This document shows positions 17,163 to 25,959 of a DNA stretch of 64,000 nucleotides, piece after piece (the stretch's first letter is position 1; every line of letters starts with the position of its first letter). A program made the position numbers and the translations under genes. This DNA comes from Oscillospiraceae bacterium (GTDB lineage: Bacteria > Bacillota > Clostridia > Oscillospirales > Oscillospiraceae): assembly GCA_021768185.1 (NCBI GenBank), contig JAETNP010000014.1, positions 1-64,000 on the forward strand, written 5' to 3'. The notes under the pieces were generated by a model. It was not told the DNA's origin. It saw only the letters and a list, made by a program, of their open reading frames with translations, and made no database searches.

Positions 17163-17191
17163 ATCATACCACATTCAAGCCCGTTCGGCAA
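17163..17191 (-). promoter_or_regulatory. Promoter for the structured RNA / proC-tsaD
   Basis: Minus-strand TTGCCG (17186-17191) and TATGAT (17163-17168), 17 nt apart, placed in the short gap after the ABC permease stop. Confidence 0.55.
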
Positions 17192-17214
17192 TAGGTAATT
17201 TTCGTATTTGCCCT

Positions 17215-19122
17215 TTACCAGGAAACGCTTTCAGTTTCTATATGGAGTCTGGGCCCCCGGCCTTCCGCGAAGTCTTCCGTCCAGCGCTCCGCGTTCTCCT
17301 CCGTCAGATAGCCCAGCTCGATCAGAGCTTCTACTGTGTTCTTCATCTGCGGATGGATATAGACATCCTTGTACCTGTAGGTCCAGCTGCCGTCCCAGGG
17401 GCTGAGGGGGACGCGGTATTCGATATTGAACCAGAGGGTGCTGGCCTGGCGGCTATAGTTGAGCAGCACGTCCTTGGCGGGGATGTTGCCCTCGTCCGCG
17501 TCCTGCTGGAGAGCGGCGTACAGGGTTTTCGCGTCCTGCGAATTCCGTTCGCTGGTGTTGATGCTGTATACCCCATCCTCCATGTAGTCGGAGAACACCT
17601 CAATGCTGTTGATATCGGTGTTTTCAGGGATCGTCACATCGCACCGCCGGACCTTCGGGTCCTGATAAAAGGCCGACAGCAGATTGTCATAAGTGCCCGC
17701 CGTTTCCACCCGGTCCTCGGTGATCCACAGGTCATATTGCCGGCTCAGGGTCGTGCCGTCGGTCAGCTCATAGGTCAGCCAGATATAATGGCTGAACGCC
17801 TTCCCTTCCTCATGGTCCCAGTCGGGATGATAGCTGCGGATATAGTTCCGGTCCTTCACCAGGGCCTGGTGAAAGACGCGGATGGCCTCTACCTGCTCCG
17901 GGTCTTCCTCCGGATCGAAGGGGCCGGAAACGATGCCCCGGTCCTCCAGCCGGACGCTCTTAATTTCGTCCATGTCCGGCACCCGGCGCTCCACGCCGAA
18001 CACGTCTACGCTGACCAGCAGGCACAGCACCGCCGCGCCCGCACAGACAATGCCCGCGCCCAGGAGGCTCCCGCGAAACACCCGCCGGGTCTTCTCCAGC
18101 AGCATGGACGCGGCGTAGAACCCCAGCAGTCCGCCCAGGGCCACGCAGACGAACAGGGGCAGCACGTCGGCGTAGCTCCCCTTCTGGAACAGGCTCTCCC
18201 ACAGAAGGTAGTAGAGCAGCCGCCCTACGGTCAGCCCGCTCAGCAGGGCTACGCCGTACCGGAACACGGGCCGCAGCCACCGGAAAGCTACCACGTCTCC
18301 GGCCCGCTCGCTGTGCCGCCTCTGATAGAGGAACCACGCAAGAGCCAGCATGGCCACGCCCGCCAGGGCGTACAGGGCTACCACCCACAGCCCGCGGAGG
18401 GCCGCCGTCTGGTCCCCGTCGGAGGTATAGCGCTCAAAATACGCGCTGAAGCTGGTGTAAATCTGGACGATGGGCGAGAGGGCGTTGAAGCGGTTCGCCG
18501 CGCTGCCCACGCCCACCAGAAACTGCTGGGCCATGTTGAAAATCAGGCTCTCCAGAATGGGGGAAAGGAAATTCACCAGCAGATAAAAGGCCGGAAGGGC
18601 GAAGATATTTCCTGTCAGCATAGCGCACAGCGTCGCCAGCCCGAAAAAGGTCACCGCCAGGAGGATCACCGCCAGAATGGTGTTCACCGCTGCCGCCAGA
18701 TGGAAGAATCCCCAGCAGGCCGCCAGCAGGCAGAGCAGAAGCCCGGTCACCGCGTAGGGGATGGCGATCATGGTCAGTCCCGAGAGGGCGTTGGTGACGA
18801 ACAGGCACGTCCGGTCCACCGGCAGGGAATGGAACAGGCTGACGGACCGGGGATTGTACAGGTATCCCCACACCAGCATGGCGCAGAGGATGGCATAGGC
18901 GGCGGTAAAGCCGGGAGCGAAGATGGTTACTGCCTGGTACAGCCCCGCCGCGAAGTCGGAGGGCAATGGGTTCAGGCTCCCTCGGGGGGCTTGGATCAGC
19001 TCCAACAAAATGTATAGGGGAACCATGGCTCCCGCGATGCTCAGAAGGACCCACAGGGGCCAGGAGCGGCTCAGATTCTTCCGGAACAGGGTCCGGTTAA
19101 AGAAGGATCTCTTTGACGGCAT
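17215..19122 (-). CDS. ABC transporter permease (ABC-2 type, large extracytoplasmic region)
   Basis: A 635-aa membrane protein. The N-terminal ~340 residues hold about eight transmembrane helices, including LSIAGAMVPLYILLE and AGVAMLALAWFLY. A further helix pair at about 325-385 precedes a soluble C-terminal domain of some 240 residues (DUF6449-like) facing outside. Start ATG at 19122 follows GGGAGGTGA and overlaps the ATPase gene by 26 nt. Third member of a GntR-ATPase-permease operon of the YtrA type, usually linked to cell-envelope stress or antimicrobial export; substrate unknown. Confidence 0.85.
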   Translation of the reverse strand: MPSKRSFFNRTLFRKNLSRSWPLWVLLSIAGAMVPLYILLELIQAPRGSLNPLPSDFAAGLYQAVTIFAPGFTAAYAILCAMLVWGYLYNPRSVSLFHSLPVDRTCLFVTNALSGLTMIAIPYAVTGLLLCLLAACWGFFHLAAAVNTILAVILLAVTFFGLATLCAMLTGNIFALPAFYLLVNFLSPILESLIFNMAQQFLVGVGSAANRFNALSPIVQIYTSFSAYFERYTSDGDQTAALRGLWVVALYALAGVAMLALAWFLYQRRHSERAGDVVAFRWLRPVFRYGVALLSGLTVGRLLYYLLWESLFQKGSYADVLPLFVCVALGGLLGFYAASMLLEKTRRVFRGSLLGAGIVCAGAAVLCLLVSVDVFGVERRVPDMDEIKSVRLEDRGIVSGPFDPEEDPEQVEAIRVFHQALVKDRNYIRSYHPDWDHEEGKAFSHYIWLTYELTDGTTLSRQYDLWITEDRVETAGTYDNLLSAFYQDPKVRRCDVTIPENTDINSIEVFSDYMEDGVYSINTSERNSQDAKTLYAALQQDADEGNIPAKDVLLNYSRQASTLWFNIEYRVPLSPWDGSWTYRYKDVYIHPQMKNTVEALIELGYLTEENAERWTEDFAEGRGPRLHIETESVSW

Positions 19123-19996
19123 ACTGCTCACCTCCCAGCTCATAGATAAAGATCTCCTCCAGGGACAGAGGCAGCGCCTCCAGCATCAGGGGCTGGAACC
19201 GCCCCATCTGCTCCGTCACCGCCGCCGCCGTGCCTCGGACGATGTAGGTGTAGACCCGGCCCACGTGGGAGGTGTGAAGCACCTCCATGGGCGCGGACAG
19301 CGCCGGGGCCTCGCCGGGCTTCCATACCGCCTGGAGCTTGACGATGTTCTCCTGGAGATCTGTGAGGCTCCGCTCCAGCAGGACCTTGCCCTTGTTCATG
19401 ATGCCCACGTGGTCGCACACATCCTCCAGTTCCCGGAGATTGTGGGAGGAAACCAGTACCGTGGTGCCGTGTTCGCTGACGTCGCTCATCATGAGACTCC
19501 ACACCTGCCGGCGCATCACCGGGTCCAGGCCGTCCACCGGCTCGTCCAGGATCAGATACTTGGGGCGGCAGGACATGGTCAGCCAGAAGGCCGCCTGCTT
19601 CTGCATCCCCTTGCTCATGCGGCGGATCAGGGTTTTCTCCGGGAGGGAAAAGACCTCTTTGAACTTCTCATAGCGGGTCATGTCGAAGCAGGGGTAAAAT
19701 CCCCGGTAGAATTTCATCATATCCGCGATGGTGGCGGAGGGGAAAGCGTACCAGTCGTCGGGGATGGAGGCGATAAGGGCCTTCTTCTCTGGGTTCTCGT
19801 AAATCGGCGCGCCGTCCGCCAGCACCTGGCCGCTGTCAGGGCGGTAGATGCCGGTAAGATGGCGGATGACGGTGGATTTCCCCGCGCCGTTAGGCCCCAC
19901 CAGGCCGTAGACCCCGCCGTCGGGGATGGTGATGTTGGCTCCGTCCAGAGCGGTGAAGCCGTCGAAGGTCTTGACCACGTTCTTTACTTCGATCAT
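19097..19996 (-). CDS. ABC transporter ATP-binding protein
   Basis: A 299-aa ATPase with Walker A GPNGAGKST at residues 34-42, a variant signature MSKGMQKQ, Walker B YLILDEP and the switch histidine in VSSHNLRE. The C-terminal ~90 residues are an accessory domain common in ABC-2 exporters. Its start overlaps the GntR stop by four bases. It energises the permease encoded immediately downstream. Confidence 0.93.
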   Translation of the reverse strand: MIEVKNVVKTFDGFTALDGANITIPDGGVYGLVGPNGAGKSTVIRHLTGIYRPDSGQVLADGAPIYENPEKKALIASIPDDWYAFPSATIADMMKFYRGFYPCFDMTRYEKFKEVFSLPEKTLIRRMSKGMQKQAAFWLTMSCRPKYLILDEPVDGLDPVMRRQVWSLMMSDVSEHGTTVLVSSHNLRELEDVCDHVGIMNKGKVLLERSLTDLQENIVKLQAVWKPGEAPALSAPMEVLHTSHVGRVYTYIVRGTAAAVTEQMGRFQPLMLEALPLSLEEIFIYELGGEQYAVKEILL

Positions 19997-20373
19997 TGTC
20001 CCACCCCCTCGTTCATCAGCGCGATGATCTCGCCGTCTTCCAGTCCCAGGTAGCGCAGTTCGGCCACCAGCTCCCGCAGACGGCGGATCAGCTCCCGTTC
20101 CCGGGCCGGACTGGCGGCGGACCGCCGGGAAGCGTCCCCACCCCGGGCGGTATAGCTCCCCTTCCCAGGGACGGAGTAGATAAAGCCCTCCGCCTCCAGC
20201 TCGGCGTAGGCCCGCTGGATGGTGTTGGGATTGATGGCCAGATCCACGGCCATGGCCCGGACGGATGGGAGTTTCTCCCCCGGCTCCAGAGCGCCGGAGA
20301 TGATCATCCGCCGCAGACCGTCCTTGATCTGCCCGTAGATGGGCTGTGAATCCCGGTAATTCAGCGTCAGCAA
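19993..20373 (-). CDS. GntR family (YtrA-type) transcriptional regulator
   Basis: A 126-aa repressor-type protein. The N-terminal winged helix (QPIYGQIKDGLRRMIISGAL, LPSVRAMAVDLAINPNTIQRAY) is followed by only ~45 residues, the short effector region of the YtrA subfamily. TTG start at 20373 behind a G-rich site. It heads the ABC operon and probably represses it through the palindrome at 20494-20512. Confidence 0.92.
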   Translation of the reverse strand: MLTLNYRDSQPIYGQIKDGLRRMIISGALEPGEKLPSVRAMAVDLAINPNTIQRAYAELEAEGFIYSVPGKGSYTARGGDASRRSAASPARERELIRRLRELVAELRYLGLEDGEIIALMNEGVGQ

Positions 20374-20385
20374 AGCGTTTCCCCC

Positions 20386-20475
20386 CTATCCTTTCTTCCG
20401 TATCGCCAGCGCTGTGAAGTAGATCAGCGCGAACACGGACAGTATGCCTGCCAGCAGCAGATGGATGGTTTCCAC
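20386..20475 (-). CDS. 29-aa single-span membrane peptide upstream of the GntR gene
   Basis: A short frame with GTG start and GGGGGGAT Shine-Dalgarno encodes VETIHLLLAGILSVFA followed by LIYFTALAIRKKG. It has one hydrophobic stretch of about 19 residues and a positively charged C-terminus, the layout of a small inner-membrane protein. It lies between the operon promoter and the GntR start, ending 12 nt before it, so it would be the first gene of the operon. No homologue is known to me; it may be an accessory peptide of the ABC transporter or a leader peptide. Confidence 0.5.
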   Translation of the reverse strand: METIHLLLAGILSVFALIYFTALAIRKKG

Positions 20476-20493
20476 AGATATCCCCCCTGAACT

Positions 20494-20546
20494 GTACTAT
20501 TTTCTCTAGTACACCTCACTATACAGGATTCTTTTTTCTGATACAA
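20494..20546 (-). promoter_or_regulatory. Promoter and operator of the GntR-ABC operon
   Basis: Minus-strand TTGTAT (20541-20546) and TATAGT (20518-20523) have 17-nt spacing. Just downstream GTACTA and TAGTAC (20494-20512) form an inverted repeat, placed where a GntR/YtrA dimer would block transcription; autoregulation is inferred. Confidence 0.65.
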
Positions 20547-20788
20547 GGGATTTTGGCGGAAGATTGTTTTAAGGATTCTTTAAGGGAGAGGCTTTCCTGC
20601 GGGCCGCCGCGCCTGCCTTGCTGCTTTCGGTGTCCGGACATGAATAAACGCCGCAGACTTCTTTCAAAATCCGCGGCGTTCGCCGGGACGCAGAAACGGA
20701 CGGTGCCTTGCCGGCATCGCCCGCTTTCTGCGCTGTTGTTCACTTGTTTTCACGCCCGGTATCCGCTGCCCTTAAAAAGCATTGATTT

Positions 20789-20915
20789 TATTATTTCCGA
20801 ATTTAAAATTCGGAAATAATACTTTTGATTTAAGCCGTTTTGCTCGCCGCCATAAACGGCGGCAACCGCAAAACATGGCATATATTACTTCCGACCTTTC
20901 GGTTCGGAAGTAATA
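20789..20915 (+). repeat. Short three-hairpin interspersed element, copy 2
   Basis: AT-rich hairpin (ATTATTTCCGAATTT arms), central GCCGCC/GGCGGC hairpin inside AGCCGTTTTGC...GCAAAACATGG, and a second hairpin with ATTACTTCCG arms. Same sequence as copy 3 (46466) and inverse of copy 1 (6357). It lies downstream of lysC. Confidence 0.82.
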
Positions 20916-20984
20916 CTGAGCCTTCCCATGTTTTCTTATGGAACCACGGCACGGCTGCCGGCCCTTTGTCATGTATGTTCCTGC

Positions 20985-22199
20985 TCAGCCCTCGTCCCCG
21001 AAGAACTTGTCATGGACCGCCCGCACGGCGGCTACGGCATCCTCCTCGTCGATGAGGACGGAGACGCGGATCTCGCTGGTGTTGATCATCTGGATGTTGA
21101 TGTTGGCGTCATAGAGCGCCTCGAACATCTTCGCCGCCACGCCGGGGGTGGTCATCATGCCCGCGCCCACAATGGACACCTTGGCGATCTTGTCCTCCAC
21201 AGTCAGGTGGTCGAAGCGGAGGGCGCCCTTCTGCTCTTCCAGCACCCGCACGGCCTCCTCCACGTCGGCCCGGGGCAGGGTGAAGCTGATGTCCTTGCTC
21301 TCTCCCCGCCCGATGGACTGGATGATGGCGTCCACGTTGATATTGGCCTTGCCCAGCAGGGAGAACACCCGGAAGGCAACCCCCGGATTGTGGTCCAGTC
21401 CCACCACCGCGATGCGGGCAATACTGGTATCCTTCGCCACACCGGCGATATTGGTCTTTTCCATTTTGACAACCTCCTTGACTTTCGTGCCGGGTTTCCG
21501 CTCCAGACTGGACACGACTTCCATATTTACATGATATTTTTTTGCCAGCTCCACGCTGCGGTTGTGGAGCACCTGGGCTCCCTGGCTGGCCAGCTCCAGC
21601 ATCTCGTCATAGGTGATCTCCTCCAGCTTCACCGCGCCGGAGGCCACCCGCGGGTCAGTGGTATACACGCCGTCCACGTCGGTGTAGATCTGGCACAGGT
21701 CCGCGCCGAAGGCGGCGGCCAGGGCTACGGCGCTGGTGTCGGACCCGCCCCGGCCCAGGGTGGTCACGTCGCCGAAGCGGTTCACGCCCTGGAAACCCGC
21801 TACCAGAACGATCTTGTTCTTGTCCAGCTCCCGCTGGACGCGCTCGGCGTCGATCCGCTTGATGCGGGCGTCGGAGTAGGCGCTGGTGGTCTGGATGCCC
21901 ACCTGCCAGGCGGCAAGGCTCACCACCGGCAGGCCCATGCCCTCCAGGGCCATGGCGCACAGGGCGATGGAAATCTGCTCGCCGGTGCTCAGGAGCATGT
22001 CCATCTCCCTCTTGGAGGCCCTGGGGTTGATCTCACGGGCCTTTTCGATCAGGTCGTCGGTGGTGTCGCCCTGGGCGGACAGGACCACCATCACCTGATT
22101 TCCCGCTCTATAAGTATCAGCGATGATGCCCGCCACATTCTGGATGCGCTGGGCGTCCCGGACGGAGCTGCCGCCGAATTTCTGTACAATCAAACTCAT
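20985..22199 (-). CDS. lysC: Aspartate kinase
   Basis: A 404-aa enzyme for the first step of the aspartate family (Lys, Thr, Met). LIVQKFGGSSV at the N-terminus is the kinase signature; the FQGVNRFGDVTTLGRGGSDT segment binds aspartate and nucleotide. The last ~150 residues hold two ACT domains (around GVAFRVFSLLGKANI and GVAAKMFEALYDANI), implying feedback control by lysine and/or threonine. ATG behind GAGAGAGGA. Follows hom by 67 nt on the same strand. Confidence 0.96.
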   Translation of the reverse strand: MSLIVQKFGGSSVRDAQRIQNVAGIIADTYRAGNQVMVVLSAQGDTTDDLIEKAREINPRASKREMDMLLSTGEQISIALCAMALEGMGLPVVSLAAWQVGIQTTSAYSDARIKRIDAERVQRELDKNKIVLVAGFQGVNRFGDVTTLGRGGSDTSAVALAAAFGADLCQIYTDVDGVYTTDPRVASGAVKLEEITYDEMLELASQGAQVLHNRSVELAKKYHVNMEVVSSLERKPGTKVKEVVKMEKTNIAGVAKDTSIARIAVVGLDHNPGVAFRVFSLLGKANINVDAIIQSIGRGESKDISFTLPRADVEEAVRVLEEQKGALRFDHLTVEDKIAKVSIVGAGMMTTPGVAAKMFEALYDANINIQMINTSEIRVSVLIDEEDAVAAVRAVHDKFFGDEG

Positions 22200-22266
22200 A
22201 TGGGTACTTCCTCTCTCATAGGCAAATTAGGGGACACTCTATTATAGTGCAAGCAGGGGCTGAAGG

Positions 22267-23433
22267 TTATTCCAAAACCGGCAGCAGGGCTTCCGCGCCC
22301 AGACGCTCCGCCAGAGCGCCCGCTTCCGCCGCGGTCATGGGGCCGGCAATCACCGCGCCGCCGGACAGGACCTCGCTTCCCTCCGGCGCGGGGAAGTTCC
22401 CCCGGAGGTACCATTTCATGGACAGTCCGCCGAAGTCCGCCAGGTCCGCGCTCTCGCTCCAGCCCAGATCCCGGCGCTTGGCGCGGTGCTGGAGGGCGTC
22501 CATCACGTCGCCCATGACGGCGGAGGCGGTGGGCAGGTCCCCGGCGCCCCGGCCGTAGAACATCACGTCGCCTACGGCGTTGCCCCGGATCATGATGGCG
22601 TTGAACACGTCGTCCACTGCGGCGACGGGGCAGCTCTCGGGGACCAGATGGGGGGCCACATAGGCGGCCTGCCGTCCGTCCTCCAGGCGCAGGGCCCGGC
22701 CCAGGAGCTTCACCCGGTATCCGGCCTCGCTGGCAAGGGCCACGTCCCGGAGGTCCAGGCCGCTGATGCCCTGGGTGTGAATGCGATCCGGCAGGACTTC
22801 CTTCCCCCAGGCCAGGTCGGAGAGGATGCAGATCTTCCGTCCCGCGTCCAGGCCCTCCACGTCGGCGGCGGGATTCTGCTCGGCGTAGCCCTTGGCCTGG
22901 GCCTCCTTCAGGGCGTCCTCAAAGGAGACGCCTCCCTTGACCATCCGGGTGAGAATATAGTTGGTGGTGCCGTTGAGGATGCCCACTACTTCCTCGATCT
23001 GGTTGCCAGCCAGGCACTGGAACAGGGGGCGCAGCACGGGGATGCCTCCGCCCACGCTGGCCTCGAAGAGGTAGTTGACGTTTTTCTCTTTGGCGATGGC
23101 AAGGAGTTCCTTGCCGTGGGAGGCTACCAGCTCCTTGTTGGAGGTGACCACGTGTTTTCCGGCCATCAGGGCCCGGCGGGTGAACTCAAGGGCCACCTTG
23201 GCCCCGCCGATGGACTCCACCACTACCTCCAGGTCCGGGTCGTTCTCCAGGACGGCGAAATCCTTTACCGCAATATCCCCGTAGGGGGTGGCGGATAAGT
23301 CGCGCACGTCCAGAATATATTTCAGGTTGAGGGGCTCGCCCAGCTTTTCGGCGATGGATGCGCCGTTCATGCGGAGGACCTCCGCCACGCCGCTGCCCAC
23401 CGTTCCAAAACCCATAATCGCAAAATTCGCCAT
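22267..23433 (-). CDS. hom: Homoserine dehydrogenase, short form
   Basis: A 388-aa NAD(P)-dependent enzyme reducing aspartate semialdehyde to homoserine. The GFGTVGSGVAEVL motif binds the cofactor; GILNGTTNYIL and the YAEQNPAADVEGLDAGRK stretch are catalytic-domain signatures. The C-terminal ACT domain of the usual ~430-aa Gram-positive enzyme is missing or reduced to ~30 residues, so threonine feedback may act elsewhere. ATG behind AAGGAGAAGGAG. It sits between pheB and lysC but is separated from pheB by repeat copy B. Confidence 0.95.
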   Translation of the reverse strand: MANFAIMGFGTVGSGVAEVLRMNGASIAEKLGEPLNLKYILDVRDLSATPYGDIAVKDFAVLENDPDLEVVVESIGGAKVALEFTRRALMAGKHVVTSNKELVASHGKELLAIAKEKNVNYLFEASVGGGIPVLRPLFQCLAGNQIEEVVGILNGTTNYILTRMVKGGVSFEDALKEAQAKGYAEQNPAADVEGLDAGRKICILSDLAWGKEVLPDRIHTQGISGLDLRDVALASEAGYRVKLLGRALRLEDGRQAAYVAPHLVPESCPVAAVDDVFNAIMIRGNAVGDVMFYGRGAGDLPTASAVMGDVMDALQHRAKRRDLGWSESADLADFGGLSMKWYLRGNFPAPEGSEVLSGGAVIAGPMTAAEAGALAERLGAEALLPVLE

Positions 23434-23455
23434 TGTTTTTCTCCTTCTCCTTTTT

Positions 23456-24086
23456 CCTGCGGCCCTTCGGGCCGCACGGGACTTTCTTCTTTAATTGGCC
23501 CGGGGGCTTCTCGCCCCCGGACTCCTCGCCTACTTTTTGTGTGAACAAAAAGTAGGCAAAAAGTCACTTAAGGAACTACGTTCCTTAAGAATCCTCCTGA
23601 ATTACGGGGGAGTTTAGTTTTGCGCCCGAGGCATAGTCAGTTTGGTCTAAACCTTACTGCCGTCCGCTTCGTTCCTCGCTGCGTCTATTTCAGCGTGCTT
23701 ATCGGCAGCCCCTACCGTCCAGCGGGGCTAACTCCCCGGGGTGCATTTTTGCAGATTGTTCCGTTAGACCAAATCCCCGTAGATGGCTCTGCCCCTTTGA
23801 AAGGCCGGCAGGCGGAGTTGGTCAACTGCCAGTCCACTAGATTAGATGCCCGTAGGACCGGAAGTTCACGTGGCACCGCAACTCTTCATTTTATCCCAAT
23901 GTCCGCAAACCCCTCGCCGAGGACCCGCCGGTCAGGCGGGGCTGAGAAGGGATTCTTAAACCGCTAGGTTTAAGCGCGTTTTTGGTTACTTTTGCCGCGC
24001 GGCAAAAGTGACCGCAGGGTCCGGGGGCGCGGAGCCCCCGGGGTGGCAAATAGAAACAACTCCCGTGCGACGCACAGCGCCGCAGA
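23456..24086 (-). repeat. Large interspersed element, copy B (long form)
   Basis: About 630 nt with a GC hairpin at each end (CGGCCC/GGGCCG near 23461, GGCG-type near 24072). Inside each end are a CCGGGGGC/GCCCCCGG hairpin, an AAAAGTAGGC-type hairpin and AAACCGC/GCGGTTT segments, so the element has complex terminal inverted repeats. The central part is the reverse complement of copies A, C, D and E. It separates hom from pheB on the same strand, and its right end abuts the pheB stop codon. ORFs inside it are spurious. Confidence 0.8.
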
Positions 24087-24527
24087 TCACCCCGCCAGAA
24101 TCTCGAACTTCACAACCCCCTCCAGCCCTGCGGCCTGCCCGATGAGCTCCTCCAAAGAAATCTCCATATCGGAAGTCTCCGCCGAGATGGTCACCGCCGC
24201 GCAGCCGTTGGTTGGAATGGATTGGTTGATTGTCAGTATATTCGCCCCGCTCCCGGCAAAAATAGCAAGGACATTGCTGAGTACCCCGGGATTGTCCTTC
24301 AGCATGGCGTAAAAAGTAATGATCCGCCCCGATTTCATGTTGTTGAAGGGCTGCACCGCGTCTTTATACTTATAAAAGGCGCTGCGGCTGATGCCTACCA
24401 AGCGGGTGGCCTCCCCTACGGTGGCCGCCTCCCCGGACAGCATCATCCGCTTGGCCTCAGCTACCTTGATGAAAATCTCCGGCAGCGCCGAGGCCGCCAC
24501 AATATAAAACTTGGTCGGTGTTCCCAT
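24087..24527 (-). CDS. pheB: ACT domain-containing protein, PheB type (UPF0735)
   Basis: A 146-aa protein. The N-terminal half has a helix-turn-helix-like segment (TVGEATRLVGISRSAFYKYK) and the C-terminal half an ACT domain (KDNPGVLSNVLAIFAGSGAN). This is the UPF0735/PheB family, historically annotated as a chorismate mutase-like protein but better regarded as an amino-acid-sensing regulator. It is commonly first in a pheB-hom-lysC/thr cluster, as here. The stop codon lies at the border of repeat copy B. Confidence 0.9.
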   Translation of the reverse strand: MGTPTKFYIVAASALPEIFIKVAEAKRMMLSGEAATVGEATRLVGISRSAFYKYKDAVQPFNNMKSGRIITFYAMLKDNPGVLSNVLAIFAGSGANILTINQSIPTNGCAAVTISAETSDMEISLEELIGQAAGLEGVVKFEILAG

Positions 24528-24567
24528 GGTGTATCCCCCTTGCGGTCACATGTCCTCGAATGATGCT

Positions 24568-24596
24568 AGTGTAACACACCCGCCCCCCTTTTACAA
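24568..24596 (-). promoter_or_regulatory. Promoter of the pheB-hom-lysC cluster
   Basis: Minus-strand TTGTAA (24591-24596) and TACACT (24568-24573), 17 nt apart, 40 nt upstream of pheB. Confidence 0.6.
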
Positions 24597-24666
24597 CCCT
24601 AAATTCCCTGGAAAATTCCACAATCTTTCCTGGCGCCCAGGAGGAAAAGAGGTACCATTTGTCTAT

Positions 24667-25731
24667 ATGTCACAACTAAGTGTCTTTTTACAAAGGACAA
24701 TTACCGCCCTGCTCTGGCTGGGTGGGGCGGTGGTTTTCTTTAAGTGGCTGCTGGCGCCGCTGCTGCCCTTTCTGCTGGCCCTGGCCCTGAGCGCTATGGT
24801 GGAGCCGGCGGTACAGCGCCTGCGGCGGTGGATGCGGGTGCGCCGGGCCTTCGCCGCCGGAGTGGTGACGACGGTGCTTCTGCTGGTATTGGGCGGCGGT
24901 GTGGTACTGTTGGCGGTCCGGCTGGCCGTGGAGCTGCGCCAGTGGTCCGACCGGCTGCCCCAGCTTATCGAGGGCTTTCCCGCTATGTGGAACGGGATGC
25001 TGGACAAGATCGAGGGCTGGTACGCTGCCAGCCCCTCCCCTATCCGCTCCGCCCTGGACCTGCTGGCCGGACAGCTGATGGAGGAGGGACCCTCCATCGC
25101 CGGCGCTGCGGGGACCCGACTCATGGGGGTGGCGTCCTCCCTGCTGGCGCGGCTGCCGGACGCGGGCCTCTTCCTGGTGACCACCGTGCTGGCAGTCTAT
25201 TTTACCAGCCTCAACTATCCCGCTATCCTGGCCTTTTTAAAGCGGCAGCTGCCTCTGGCGTGGCAGGACAAGTGCCGCCGGGCGGCCCAGTGCTTCCGCA
25301 CCACCATCCTCAAGTGGATGCGGGCGGAGGCCCTTCTGATTCTGGCCACCTTCGGCGTACTGCTGGCGGGCTTTCTTTGGATGGAGCTGGACTACGCCCT
25401 GCTGGCGGCGGTGTTCATCGCCCTGGTGGACGCCCTGCCGGTGCTGGGAACGGGGACGGTCCTGTTCCCATGGGCCCTGGGGTGCTTCCTCACGGGGAAC
25501 ATGGAGCAGGGGCTGGCCCTCCTGGCCCTGTACGCCGTGGGCCTGATCGTCCACACCCTGCTGGAGCCCCGGCTGCTGGCGGGGCAGGCGGACCTGCCTC
25601 CTATCACCGCCCTGCTGGCCATGTATCTTGGCTTCCGCTTTCTGGGCGTGGGAGGCATGATCCTCTTCCCGATAGTTCTGCTGCTGCTCAAGCAGTTCCA
25701 GGACGCGGGGGTGATCCACCTCTGGAAATAG
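24667..25731 (+). CDS. ytvI: Sporulation integral membrane protein YtvI (AI-2E transporter family)
   Basis: A 354-aa polytopic membrane protein with paired helices at the N-terminus (LLWLGGAVVFFKWLLAPLL), a soluble middle region, and a C-terminal cluster of helices containing ALVDALPVLGTGTVLFPWA, the signature of the AI-2E/UPF0118 family; the arrangement matches the YtvI subgroup of endospore formers. ATG 24667 is the first sensible start; its ribosome site is weak because AGGAGG lies about 22 nt upstream. Transport substrate unknown. Confidence 0.85.
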   Translation: MSQLSVFLQRTITALLWLGGAVVFFKWLLAPLLPFLLALALSAMVEPAVQRLRRWMRVRRAFAAGVVTTVLLLVLGGGVVLLAVRLAVELRQWSDRLPQLIEGFPAMWNGMLDKIEGWYAASPSPIRSALDLLAGQLMEEGPSIAGAAGTRLMGVASSLLARLPDAGLFLVTTVLAVYFTSLNYPAILAFLKRQLPLAWQDKCRRAAQCFRTTILKWMRAEALLILATFGVLLAGFLWMELDYALLAAVFIALVDALPVLGTGTVLFPWALGCFLTGNMEQGLALLALYAVGLIVHTLLEPRLLAGQADLPPITALLAMYLGFRFLGVGGMILFPIVLLLLKQFQDAGVIHLWK

Positions 25732-25744
25732 CGGAGGCCCGCCG

Positions 25745-25773
25745 TTGACAGGCCCCCTCTGCCGTGCTATAGT
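25745..25773 (+). promoter_or_regulatory. Promoter of the nrdG leader
   Basis: Consensus TTGACA (25745-25750), 17-nt spacer and TATAGT (25768-25773); transcription would start near 25780 at the first leader hairpin. Confidence 0.75.
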
Positions 25774-25780
25774 CAAAGCA

Positions 25781-25959
25781 GTTGAAAAGAAGTAAAAGAC
25801 TTCTTTTCAACTCTGCGGCGTTTTGCGCCGCAGGAAGCCGCCAAAGCGGCTTCTGCTGAAGACTTCATAGTCAACACAGCGGCGCATACTGTGCGCCAAT
25901 GGGCCAGCGGCCCATTGATTGAAAAAGCGCATGTGCGCTTTTTCAACTGTGTTGACTAT
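25781..25959 (+). ncRNA. Hairpin-array leader of nrdG
   Basis: Seven helices occupy almost every base. Three consecutive hairpins come first: GTTGAAAAGAAGT/ACTTCTTTTCAAC at 25781-25811, CTGCGGCG/CGCCGCAG at 25813-25833, GAAGCCGC/GCGGCTTC at 25834-25853. Then a 13-bp outer stem ATAGTCAACACAG/CTGTGTTGACTAT (25867-25879 with 25947-25959) encloses three abutting hairpins (25881-25897, 25898-25916, 25919-25946), a four-way-junction layout. The block lies between the promoter and the nrdG ribosome site with no ORF. Function is open: a regulatory leader, an RNA stabiliser or an inserted palindromic element. Confidence 0.6.

Noticed and set aside
23620..24060. Protein-like frames inside the large elements (for example starting MRPRHSQF)
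   Set aside because: The same frames recur in the repeat copies with disruptions, lack ribosome sites and follow the repeat boundaries; they are by-products of the element sequence.
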